This document shows positions 20,756 through 31,399 of a stretch of DNA of 64,000 bases, piece after piece. The translations under genes and the position numbers were made by a program. Numbering within the stretch: position 1 is the stretch's first letter; each line of letters starts with the position of its first letter. Source of the stretch: Durusdinium trenchii (lineage: Eukaryota > Sar > Dinophyceae > Suessiales > Symbiodiniaceae); assembly GCA_963970005.1 (NCBI GenBank), contig CAXAMN010001225.1, positions 645,595 through 709,594 on the forward strand, given 5' to 3'. The notes below the pieces were generated by a model. It worked only from the letters and a program-made list of their open reading frames with translations. It had not been told where the DNA came from and searched no databases.

Positions 20756-21595
20756 GTGCTCACAACCACTCGAGGTTTGACTGCTGTGGCATTGGATTGC
20801 ATGATGAAGGAGTGTGGAATTGCCAAAGCAGGCGCTTTGACAAACTATGGTCGTGTTGAACTCCTTCTGAAACACATGCAGTACGATGAGAAGGAAGTGG
20901 CTCGCATTTTGTCAGAGGTGCGCCGCAGGAAGAACTCTTCTCAAGAAGAAGATGATGAAGAGGTCGAGATTGGCATGGACAAGAGTTGCGAGGCAGCTTT
21001 GTTGGCGGCTCTCTTGGAGCACAAGGGGGAAAAGTCAAAAGCTCCAAAGCGAAAGAAGGGTGGAGAGGACAAGAATGGCAATGATGACACTGACCAAGAG
21101 AGTGATTTTGACATGGAGCAGCCAGAGCATGCGTTCGACAAGAACAAGTCGGCACCGCCACAGTCCAAGAAAAAGGATGAAGACAAGAAGGAAGACACTG
21201 ACACGACCAAGCCTGGGGAGTCAGAGAGAGAGAAAGTCGGATGGCCTGTGCATGACAAGGCCGTGGCAGCTCTTGCAAAGGCAGCGCCGGAGATCCCAGA
21301 GGGGACATGTCTACGCGAGATCTTTCCAAAGAATGCTTCGCCTGCATGGGTTGCCACTTTGCCACCTGGTCAAATGCATTTGATGCGGAAGTCCAAGTCA
21401 GTGTCTTACTTTCACAGCTCGGGGATTGGCAGGGCGTCTATGTCATCTGAGGCTGCTCGGGCAGCGTGCGTGGCATGGCTCTGGGAGTGGTTTGAAGAGA
21501 CAAAGTCTCAGGGAGAGGGGTCATCATCTTCAGCAAGTGGTCCTGCTCCAGCTCCCAGCTCTGCCAGCAGTGCCAAAAAGGCCAAATCTGAGTAG
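20756..21595 (+). CDS. Lys/acidic-rich hypothetical protein with SAP-like N-terminus
   Basis: A 279-codon frame. The N-terminal block (DCMMKECGIAKAGALTNYGR, then ELLLKHMQYDEKEVARILSE) resembles a short helix-turn-helix of SAP type. The middle is a low-complexity Glu/Lys/Asp region (SQEEDDEEVEI, KKKDEDKKEDTDTTK). The C-terminal part has an ordered block (PAWVATLPPGQMHLMRKSKS, then EAARAACVAWLWEWFEE) and a Ser/Ala/Pro tail to the stop at 21593-21595. The start is uncertain: exon coding may begin near 20770 after an acceptor. A nuclear DNA- or RNA-binding role is only inference. The two antisense frames are shadows. Confidence 0.5.
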   Translation: MLTTTRGLTAVALDCMMKECGIAKAGALTNYGRVELLLKHMQYDEKEVARILSEVRRRKNSSQEEDDEEVEIGMDKSCEAALLAALLEHKGEKSKAPKRKKGGEDKNGNDDTDQESDFDMEQPEHAFDKNKSAPPQSKKKDEDKKEDTDTTKPGESEREKVGWPVHDKAVAALAKAAPEIPEGTCLREIFPKNASPAWVATLPPGQMHLMRKSKSVSYFHSSGIGRASMSSEAARAACVAWLWEWFEETKSQGEGSSSSASGPAPAPSSASSAKKAKSE

Positions 21596-21599
21596 GGGC

Positions 21600-22530
21600 G
21601 TTTGCAGGAGGAAGGCTGACAAAGTCTTGTAGATGATGTCTGAGTGACACTTTGATACCAAACCAAAGCACTAACTTAATCCTCTGTTCAATGGTTCTAT
21701 TTATTCCATGTGCGCCTATGATTCCTGCAGGGGGTTTGCGTTCCAGATGCAGTGGGAGTCACGACTAGGGGCACATCGTGCAACCCATTGCTACCATTTT
21801 GATCTAAGCAGGCTAGCAGCTGGCCCTTGATTAAGTGGTGTTGTTGTTTGGCCCTGTTTGTTGGGCGCAAGGGGATAAGCATTGGAAATGTAAATATAAT
21901 ACTACATAAATACAGTAGTTTAGATGGATATTGTATCAAATCTGTGTATCATTTAGAAAGAGTGTGCTATTTGTTTCAAAAATAGGCCAGTGAATAGAAG
22001 AATCAGGCACTGGAAGTGCTTTGGACTCAGAAGCTTTTCAACCGTTTGCTTGAGCGTCCAAAACAGTGTCAGGCAGCTATGACCAAGAGTTGGCGTTTTC
22101 ACAAATACTCAATGCATCAATCCGTGAGTTCTGTCGCCTTCTCTGCCACAGAAGCTGGCAACATTGTACCTTTATATAGTCTACCCTTTGTTGGCAGCCC
22201 CAACCCTGAGGCAACTACGGGGGGGTACCCTCTGGGAAACAATGTGTCCAATAGGATTCAAATATAGTAACGTCGTTTTCAAAATCTGTTTATAAAAATA
22301 TTTAGAGCACTACTAGAGAGAGAGAGGGCCAAAGCTAATATGAATTATATCATGTTATATATTATAGATATACGCCCTTGAAACGAGATGAAACAACGTT
22401 AATATACGACCAACGGCATCTCCTGGTTGGATTCCCACACTATCCAACATGATACCACATCTCCCTGCTTGGACTCCAAGCAGCTCTCCCTCTCCACCGA
22501 TGATCCATCGAGTGTGGTGAGCTGAGGCGG
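21600..22530. other. AT-rich stretch, no gene seen
   Basis: This contains TA-rich and GA-rich tracts (for example gagagagagag near 22315-22326 and TA-rich runs near 22340-22375). No coding frame is supported. Confidence 0.5.
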
Positions 22531-22535
22531 GTTCA

Positions 22536-24314
22536 CGCGGCCGCCTTCTTCATGAGCTCTTCCAGCTTCTCCAGCAACGTCAGCGTAGCCTTCACAGCCT
22601 CACCCGTCCGAAGAATATATGCGATATTTTCCCTGGATGGTGGGAGGGCGAGATCGTCCTGACCAACAGTGAGTGGATCGTCAGAGTAAATGGCACCATG
22701 GCACCATCCTCAAAACGCCAAAAACCTCTTGGGCTTCGTTGCTGTTTGGTCTCCAACGAATTCACTGGTCTCAGCTGACATCAGTCTCACGCCCTGGGCT
22801 GACCACGCGCTGAGACCGATGTTGACGGTCTGATTCAAAGGATCGACTACAACATCTACAACTCTTTCCCAAACATTGGGCAATGGCAGGCCGGCCAAAC
22901 GCCTGGACTGACTTCCCTGCACACGTCTACAGCACACAAATCATGGTAGAAGTTGGGTCCCTCGACCACGTCACATCTCCACTCCATGCGAGGCGCCCAA
23001 CGCCTCGCCCATCCAAGGATGTGCCTCCTCGATTGCCTTCACCTGCTCCTCCGGCTTCCTGCGCAGCTTGGATGGCGGGCGTCCAGATTTGACATGAAAA
23101 TTGTTGAAGAAAAGGAAGCTGATGGGGTCTATGCCTCATAGTCTTGACACCAAAGTAGCTTGGAGTCAGGATCTTTATAACTTTAGGCATTTGCACAATA
23201 TAAGTAATTGCTCACATACCGTATGCCACCGATCATATCCGATCATTGCCCAGAGTTAAAGGGGATGGTCAACTGGGCTTCGATATGTGTGGTCCATCCC
23301 CACCATGCTTTCACTCGGCATGGGCCGTGTGGCTTGCCGAGCTTCACATCAGCAGCTGGGGAGGCAGTTGTGGTCAAGTTTGATTGGATCTCCCGTAAGA
23401 CCTGCTCTTCAAACATGCATAAACATGTGAAAACTCTCCAAAGTCCCCAGCAAATCCTTCGAGCTATATAAGTAGGACGTGAGGCTGAGGAATGTATATA
23501 ATTGTGACATTCTATCGAAGACCTACAGTAAAGCCTAAAGCATTCTAAAACAAAACCTGAAATAGGCACCTGGCAAGACTAGCGGTGACTGGCTTCCTCT
23601 GCAAACCCAGTTGAACGCATGGAGTCCGTCGAAGAAACGCCGCGGGAGACACGGAGACACTCACTGGGTCCTGATCAGCGAAGCCTTGTCATCATCAGAC
23701 AATCCATTGAGATTTCTTCGAACTCGCTCCACCTGTCACCGCGACGCTGTGACCACCGGTGTAACTCCAATGCGGAGCCACTCTCATCCCGCCAGCCTCC
23801 AAAGAAGAAACAAAACCAGCAGGTCTCTTGAAATCTATATAACTACAGTCAGTACGATAACTACGGAAGGTTCATGGTCTGCTTCACCAAAAATATTTCT
23901 TTAAAAAAAAACTTCGCACGCAAAGCTTCAACCTTGCCCCCCCCCAAAAAAGAACACAAACTCCCGTGCTGCTGCCGGCCACTTTCCGACTGTGGCCACG
24001 GACCGTGAGCAGCGTGAGCTCGAGAAACCGTGGGCCTCCCGTGTGGCCATCTCCCGGTACTGACGAAAGTTTTCGAGACAGGCCGCCGCGGCCTGGCTCG
24101 CACGAGCCGGTTGTTTCGGTGGACCGTTGAGTGGAACATCCAGACGTCTAAGAATATGGGATGGTCTCTGTGTATAGAAAGTGTGGCAGTTTGACGGGGA
24201 GAAGGCCTGAGTGATTGCCATCACATGTTCTAACAAACAGTCCACGGCAATAGCGGATTGTACTGGATCTTTAGGCTGTGGACTCCAGCCGTTTTTTTGT
24301 TTCAAGACGGCCAA
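22536..24314 (-). CDS. Multi-exon hypothetical gene
   Basis: Five coding-like blocks run in order on the minus strand. (1) 24314 to ~23945: MAVLKQKNGWSPQPKDP, then HVMAITQAFSPSNCHTFY and RQYREMATREAHG. (2) ~23830-23670: DRWSEFEEIS and DDDKASLIRT. (3) ~23418-23250: FEEQVLREIQSNLTTTA and GPCRVKAWWGWTTHIEAQ. (4) ~23120-22978: FHVKSGRPPSKLRRKPEEQV, then HPWMGEALGASHGVE. (5) ~22910 to the TGA at 22536: LPNVWERVVDVVVDPLNQTV, then SDDPLTVGQDDLALPPSREN and LLEKLEELMKKAAA. Block 5 has an in-frame TGA near 22708, which a ~49-nt GT-AG intron (donor gttgga, acceptor ttttgag|ga) would remove while keeping the phase. No family is recognised. Blocks 1 and 2 are less certain than 3-5. Confidence 0.45.
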
Positions 24315-24399
24315 ACTCGGGAGGGCCCGAACTTAGAGTGAATTGCAACACACTATTCTGCAAGGTTTTTTGAGCATATAGTGCATAGTGAGATGTCCT

Positions 24400-24940
24400 G
24401 ACGCTTTACAAACATCACTAGTGCTAGCTGTTAGCAAATTCTGTGATGAGCTTTGTTTCTCAGAACCAACCCAAACTTCTGCTCACGCAAGAGGTTGTGC
24501 TAGCCTATTCAAACAGAACTTCAGTGTCCCCCCTCAAATCCTTGCTACCGTATCTAGTGCTAGCGACCTCCCTGAGATGAAACAATTTCTCAGCTCTTTA
24601 CAACATTGAATGTCTAACATTAAATGAATCAATTGAATTAGACTCACCTCAAATATTTGTTTCTGGGAATTGTGATGTCCGTCCTCCTTATGAATGCTGA
24701 ATCAGGCCGCCACTCATATTCTAAGTTTTCTCCCCCATGGCCACTGATGAGTCAGCATTTCGAAATTGATGCATAGAAACGAAGGACTACCAAAATAATG
24801 ACGAAAGGGAACTTTGACTGTTTGAAGTAGGATGAAATGATGTTTTAACGTGCATGGTTTAACCACCAAATGGTTCTGTAAAACCGGGCCATGGTCCGAA
24901 GCTTAGTTTCGATGTCCCGCTAGCGGCTGGTGAGATGATG
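24400..24940. other. No gene seen
   Basis: Short frames only, no coding composition. It ends where the foldback element begins. Confidence 0.5.
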
Positions 24941-24947
24941 CACGTGA

Positions 24948-25185
24948 GGCTGGCACTCCCTGAAATAATGGAAGTGGAAAGCCGCCTGTTGGCAAAGGAA
25001 AATTGTCATCCAACTATAGTGGGCTCAGAGTAGATGGCACAATCACCAAGAGGTGGTTTATATGGACCCTCATCTCAAAGACATGTAGGGGTTTGTGCCA
25101 TCTACTCTGAAACCACTGTAATGATTCAAGGGGACCATTTCCCACTTCCATGATTCATCCAGGGAGCCACTCGAACATGAAACCC
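24948..25185. mobile_element. Foldback (MITE-like) inverted repeat
   Basis: Two arms of roughly 90 bp are imperfect reverse complements. The inner 18 bp are perfect: tcagagtagatggcacaa at 25025-25042 and its complement at 25093-25110, with a 50-nt loop. Further out the arms still match with gaps (ctccctg...atggaagtgg against ccacttccatga...caggga). There is no coding capacity. It could be a MITE or any foldback DNA; target-site duplications were not identified. Confidence 0.6.
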
Positions 25186-25189
25186 GACT

Positions 25190-27340
25190 ACCCCTGACCA
25201 TGCGAGCGTGGGAGTTCAAAACACAATCGTGGCTCGACGACCTTGAAAACCCCTTTTTTTTCCATGATATCGAATACAGTATTCAATTCATATCACTGCT
25301 GTCTGAAATGCACCACAGTATTGGTGAATGGGGAGTAGTTGTCTATATACAATATACATATTAATATATATAAATATGTATAGAAGTTATTCCGAATTTA
25401 TCTTTGAACTTGTTTTGTTTTGATATTGCATCTATCGTAGCGTGCTGCATCGCAAGTCGGTCGAATACTAGCGCTTGGGCAACCCCGCCCAATCTGGTGG
25501 TTTTCCCGCCATTTTCCAAGGTCACGAGGCCCGTCTGAGCCCAAATATGACAGTGGTGACAACGGCCAATCTATGCGAGAGCTGTATGTGCTGATGTGCT
25601 TTGGGAACACGAAATTCTGAGCCAAACAGGTGTAATCACTGCTGTTCAATCATAGTAAGAATTCCTAAACACTTCAATGGTTCCAAGCAAAGGAGTGACG
25701 CGTATACCAATTCACCCCAATTAGCCCCAGTTACTGCTCGCAAAGCAAACCGACAATATCCATGAGCTTTGTTGGCTGATTTGTGGTTGGGGTTGGTTGT
25801 GCCTGTTGTGTTTGATTGGTTGGTTCCTTGGGCTTGACCACCCAAAGTTATGCTCATTGAAGTCCAACAGCAGCATGCCATTTCCACATTTCACTCAGGG
25901 CACTGCGACGGCTTTTGGCACCTCGCGCGACAAATAGTTGGTAGTTAGAGCTCAACCTGTGGGGACAATTCCACTGCTCAAGCTTCGGTCAGGGTGCCCC
26001 TGGAGCATCAAATCGTTGCTGACTCCCCGAATTGTCTCCGGAAAATGCAGGATATATAGCTCCTGGGTAGGTTGCACATGACATGGTGATACATGATGTT
26101 CTTATGTGTTCTTGCTCAACTCGGAGTGGGGCCGGTTTTGGGGCTTCCCCGTGGCTTCGGACTGGACCACAGTGCGATCCGCAGCTTGGCAACGCTTCAG
26201 TTCATTGGAGTCGCTGGCAACTGTCCCAAATCCGGAGACTCGCCCTTGCGTAAACATAAACACATCCAACCTAAAACAATAAACGTTGTCCGGTCTTCGT
26301 CTTCGTCTGCGTCGTTGGAGCCAAACTCCACTCAGCAAATCGGTGCAGTTTTCAGCACTCAGGGGTGTTGTCCTGCCCATGCGCAAGAAGGAATCACTAA
26401 CAAAATAACAAAAAACGGTTCTGTCGAGTGCATACATTAATTGACTCATATTACAGTACATATTAAAATGCTCCCCTCATTGTAATATCAGAACCCCAAA
26501 ATCTCTAAAACAAATACTCTCGCCCCTTCTGCACTTGTGCACCCAATCTTTGTGCGCATGGAATTCAATGGAGCACCGGAAATCAATGGAGCACAAAGAC
26601 ACACAGGACCATGACGCAAGACACACTTCGTGGAGGCACTCATGCGTCGACTCCAGGAGGAATATACAGCACCTAACCTTCAAGACCAGTCCACCCCTTG
26701 TGCACCCTTGTTCTTGAGCAATCCATGCAATCCAAGCACGCGCTTCTGTACAAATTGATCCTGTGATCGCTTCTTTACAGGCAGAACATTGCAAAACCAA
26801 GGTGAAACGTGCTTAACCCCTCCTCACTACGCCCTTTGACCCTCTGCATCACGAGCACTTCATCATCTCAAATTTACCAACAGACTTTGCACCACGTCCT
26901 CGCAAAAGGACATGAACCAATAAACACCTGCACGTTTCACTGGGTCTGGTCTTCCAGGGGCATGCCACCTTCAACACTCACAAAAAACTAGCAGCGGGTA
27001 ACAACAAGTAAATCCCTCATCTTCCCAGTGCCCTGTAGGACAGTAGGATTTTTGCTATGCTGTGCAAAGTTCTTTCAATTTGCAGGCGCCATTCATGCCA
27101 GTGTCTACAGCTTAGGAAACCATCTCCCTCCGAGGAAACCTGTTCAAGGAACGGCCAGTGTCTACAGCTTAGGACAACATGGATGTGGGGCCGATACCGT
27201 TGGGACAAAGCATCACGGTGCAGGTTTTGCCAAAGTTCCAAGTAAGCTCGCCAACAGGTTTTGCAAGCTCGCCTTCATGACTCAATTGGCTGAATTTGTG
27301 ACAAGGCTCAGCTAATCTGGCAGCCCGTGGGCTCTGAAAG
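25190..27340. other. No supported gene
   Basis: AT-rich tract near 25345-25380, otherwise mixed sequence. 'agtgtctacagcttagga' is repeated at about 27100 and 27158. No coding, RNA or mobile feature could be supported. Confidence 0.45.
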
Positions 27341-27669
27341 ATGATATGGCTGATCCACCAAGGAGCCCAAACCATTCTTTGCCTAGGAGGAACTGCTGGC
27401 TTGCTGGTGATACTTCTTTAAAGGCACCAGGAACACAACGTACTTCTGAAGACTCCTTCGCGGCCCCCACAAGAGCCAGAAGGGTTCAGCAGGTCTTTGG
27501 AAAATTGTCATCAAAACAACCACCTTGTGGGACACCCCTAGAGTCTTCCCCCCCCAAGTGTTGCAGGTTGTTTGGAAACGGGAGCAGGTGTCCTTGAGGT
27601 CTTCTGTTGCTAACTTCCGTGAAACAACAACCTTGGACTCCAACACACGCAACTCGGTCAGGCACAGGG

Positions 27670-27875
27670 TCCACTTTCCTGCGACCGAAATCCACCCGTC
27701 TGAACGTAGCCGTAGCCCTTCAATGCACAAATCCCTTTGGAAGGGTTGCAGGCTCCCAAAGGAAAAACAAACCTGATGCCCACATCTACTGCCAGTGAGG
27801 ATACCACATCCTCAATGAGCTCGACGGTCTTCACGGGTCCAGGGGATTCTCGAAGGCTCTTGCCTCACTGGGTGA
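27670..27875 (-). CDS. Possible exon of unknown gene
   Basis: After an acceptor-like ttcacccag on the minus strand, the frame reads GKSLRESPGPVKTVELIEDV, then SSLAVDVGIRFVFPLGACNP and KGYGYVQTGG, up to a stop near 27670. Composition and acceptor suggest coding, but no neighbouring exon was found. It lies 1.5 kb downstream of the glycosyltransferase gene on the same strand. Confidence 0.3.
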
Positions 27876-28019
27876 ATTCCGCAAAGGATGAGCCGTGCGC
27901 TGTTTCTGCTCATGTCGCGGAAAAAGGATGGAGCAGGAATGCCTCTACCAAAACAGGGTTGCCGTTATTATCACTGATTGATCAGATCAACATCAAAAGC
28001 CTACATATCTAATGATTCA

Positions 28020-28735
28020 TCATCCACAGCACGAAAATATTCTGAAATAATCTGAAATAGCAGGTCAGTTGCCCACTTCCTGCGCCTTCTTTGTAAACGC
28101 CTCCCGGTTGGCAATGACCTCCTGTCAGGATTTGGGTCTGAAACTGCGCTTGCTCCGTTAGCACAACGCTACCCAAAAACTTCATACACAGTGTCCAGCT
28201 ACCTAGACCTCTGGTAACACTTATGTTTCTGGGTTTCGTTGATATGTTTGGGCCTGGGTATGTTTTGGGGCTGATTCGGGATATACGTGCTATGACGTAC
28301 TGATTTGTGAACACACTTGCTAAAACGATGCAAACACTGCCTACAACGCTTCTCAAAACTATGTGTGGCCAAAAACCCAAAATAGTTTGCATGAAGGAAA
28401 CCCAAAAAAATGTTACTAGCAAACTGTTTGTTTAAAGAACGTTTCCGCAGTAAACTCACGAAGCCCTTCTGCATCGAAGCCTTGGCGCAGTGCGTGCGTG
28501 GAATCAAGTGGGAGTCAGCGGACCTAAAGCTGTGAAAGCTGAACTGGGGCCATGTCAAACATGTGAACAAACCTTCAAAAATTGAGCGTCCCAGAAAACA
28601 CCATTTGAGCATCATAGCGTGCCGGTTCCGCGTTGCATTTAGCAAGTGTCTGTGTTGCCTTAGTTTTTGAGTTGTGTGCTTTGGATTGTTGCATTGTGTT
28701 TTCGGGCACTGTGTTGTGTTCTTAGGCTCTACCAG
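28020..28735. other. No supported gene
   Basis: Frames on the minus strand are open for up to 180 codons but are rich in His/Thr/Lys from repetitive 'cccaaaac' type sequence, without domains or splice sites. I do not call a gene. Confidence 0.45.
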
Positions 28736-28738
28736 TTT

Positions 28739-28739
28739 C

Positions 28740-28798
<59 letters not shown>

Positions 28799-28799
28799 T
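28739..28799. repeat. (AAC)n microsatellite
   Basis: About 19 uninterrupted caa/aac units. The poly-leucine tract in the antisense frame is a by-product. Confidence 0.95.
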
Positions 28800-29338
28800 A
28801 AAATGCAAAAAATGTGAAACAGTGAACACTTTCAAGCTTGAAAGGCTAGATGTGGAACACACGCAAAGCAAGAAGCGGAAAACTGTTCCTGTTCTTTCTT
28901 TTCTCTCCCACCTGTGCTTTGTAATGTTTAAGTTAATTTTTGATGTGTTTTCTTCTGATGGGCATGTGTCCTTCTCACACAACTACGGTCTTCCATCCCA
29001 ACTCGTTTCCACATCACTTACTAAACCTAATGAAGGTCAGAGTTGGTGCATGCAATCAACTTGTCAAGGCATACACAATGAAGTCATTTTTGGGGGAGGC
29101 TGTGTTGCGCCTGCGTTAATACACTTAAGGCGAGTCTTAAGAACATACAAAAAAGTCCATTATATAAGTAATATAACATCCTATAAGATACTGTATGTAT
29201 ATATATATATGACAGCTTTTTTACAAGCACCTTGAAAGGAACACCATTTAATAGAAGTCTTTGACCACCGACGCAAAAGGATACATTGAACATAGCAAAG
29301 AAGGTCTGCCTCCTGTTGAATTAGAAAAGCACATGTTG

Positions 29339-31254
29339 TCAGGACCTCTCCTCAAGCGCGGCCTGAACATCCTTGGCGGTACACTTCAAAGGATTCCTGG
29401 GCTGAGCAGGATGAGAAGCTACTTTCCCCATCTCCCATCAAAAAGTAAAACACCTGAATGCAAGTGGACCATTGAACAATTCTGAGGAGAAAAATGACAA
29501 CAGTCAATGGAACATGATTTCTCATCTTCCCCAAATCTGCTTCGTTGGCAAAGCAACTCTCCAAACTGAGTAGCTGATGGGCTGACGGGTCATTCATCCA
29601 CAACGAGTTGGCCAACAGCACCTGTCTAGTTAGTTGTCTCACCTAGAGCAGCCCCTCAAATGAGCTAGCTTTGTCTCCACCTTTCAGCCTGCGGGGCTGG
29701 AAGGCAAGAGTGTAAGGCGTAAGGCTTGGGATGTTTTTGTTTTGGGATTCCTATCGGAAACCAAATCTTCCTCGCCCCCTCTGGCGCAAATCGCGCCATT
29801 TTTCGTGGCGACGAAGAACGGCGCCCCTTGGCTGCAAGCGACCGACGACCGGCCAGGCGTCAGGATTGGGCCACAGCCCAAGGAGTTCAAAAGCTTGGCA
29901 TTTTCATGCCTCGGAGGTGGACTGAGCTTCTGGAGGTGACTGCAGGTGCTGAGCTGCTGTGGCACCGGTTTCCGCTCGGTGGCTTATGCTGGTCATGCCG
30001 TCATGTTCCTCGCATTTCCCGATGTACTCTCAAGGAGTCAGGGTTCAAAGTTTAGTGATCCTCTGGAGATCCCCAAACCACCCAAAACAAAGGACAATTG
30101 GGATGTTGGAACTGTCAACAACGCGTGGCACCATCAAATCCACACAAGCCACCACACCTGGCCCGGATGATAATTTCAAGGGGTGCTCTGTGCAAACATG
30201 TTCAAAAGGAGAAATGCAAACAACATCAAATGAATACGGAGCTGAAACACTTCGCAATTCCAAACATGACCTATTGGCGAGAGCTGGCTGACTTTGCAGG
30301 ACTCACAAAGTCAAGTTTGTGGTCCAAAACACTTTAAAACAATTGTACACATCAATGAGATGCCTTTTGATCATGTTTGATTACATAAGATGTTCTAAGA
30401 CTCTCAGGAAAAAAACCAGGGCCATCCCGGGACGCCCCTCACCTGACAGACCCTGTGTGGCGTCTTTGACACCGGAAATGGTGCTCAGGAGCTGATCTCC
30501 GAAGCCAGGGTAGCAAATCACCGGCTTGCCCGCCATCATGGTCTCCATGGTGCCCCCCCAGCCTGGGAGAAGTCTCTGCCCCACGGTGGCGATGTTTTGG
30601 GTCGGACTTTTGATACTGTTGCATTCTGGATGCTACTAGGAGCAAAGGGCATCGCTAGGAGCAAGGACACTACTAGGGGCTCCTGGCATCACTACTAGGA
30701 GCAAGGACGCTACATACCCAAGATCCCTAAAGCACAACCCTGTGAATCTAAATCATGTTTCATGCCAAACCATTTTAGAGCTGGAATGGATCTTTTTTAG
30801 AAGGGGATCGGACTCAATTTTCTACTTACACCTGACAATGGAATCGTTGTTTCCACAGCAAGGGTCAAGAAAAACACAATGTCCGATCTATTAGCATATG
30901 TTCTTCTCATATCTTCAAACATCATAAACAAATAACATTACACATAAAAACTTAATCTTTGTTCACATAGTTGTTATGTGTTGTTCTTTCGGGAGATGCA
31001 TTCAACCTTTGTGGTTGCATACTGACTTCGGGCGCCACAGCTCATCTGCGCTAAAATGTACCAAACAATGAGCAAAGCATCTGAAAGCGAACACAGCTCA
31101 ATTGCAGGCCATGGTGCCGCAATGTGTCAACACACACATCAGTTCAGGTCGTTGGATGATCTGTGCCTGTGGCACCCAAGCGCTCACATGGAAACGTTCC
31201 GGGAGGTCCTTCAAGAGCGCCTGCTTCTCCTGGACCCACCGAAGATCACCGAAG
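29339..31254 (-). CDS. UDP-glycosyltransferase-like protein, C-terminal exons
   Basis: This is the sugar-nucleotide-binding half of a GT1 (UGT) enzyme, which transfers sugar from a UDP-sugar to an acceptor. Exon a (31254-31118): ISFGDLRWVQEKQALLKDLP, then FHVSAWVPQAQIIQRPELMC and LTHCG. Exon b (from 30562): GWGGTMETMMAGKPVICYPG then FGD. Joined, they give the family signature W-x-P-Q ... THCGW-x-x-T-x-E ... P-x-x-GD. The join needs a GC donor (ttgcg|gcacc, 31117) and acceptor cttctcccag (AG at 30564-30563), a 555-nt GC-AG intron in phase 1. Exon c (~29915-29830): PRHENAKLLNSLGCGPILTP. Exon d (~29400-29339): PLKCTAKDVQAALEERS and stop. The b-c donor is uncertain. The N-terminal acceptor-binding half was not found, so the gene is partly unseen or truncated. 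Confidence 0.7.
30636..30716. repeat. Short 'actaggagcaaggac' repeat cluster
   Basis: Four imperfect copies of ctactaggagcaa(g/a)g within 80 bp. A related sequence in inverse orientation lies near 1235-1275. Confidence 0.6.
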
Positions 31255-31399
31255 CTAATGGCAAAACCCAAGCAAAGGAGCAGAACACCTAGCCCTTTGG
31301 AGGGCTGGCAATGTCTTGGAATGTATTCATATTTTGCTCTCACTGGCGCGGACCCTAGTCGCCTTCTCAAAATGTCTCTTCAAAAAGACTGGCTCTAGT

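Noticed and set aside
20760-21365. Antisense frames of 138 and 201 codons under the 20.8 kb gene
   Set aside because: Ser/Leu/Pro-rich products are expected from the complement of Lys/Glu codons.
28722-28982. Poly-leucine C-terminus of a minus-strand frame
   Set aside because: Produced by the (AAC)n microsatellite.
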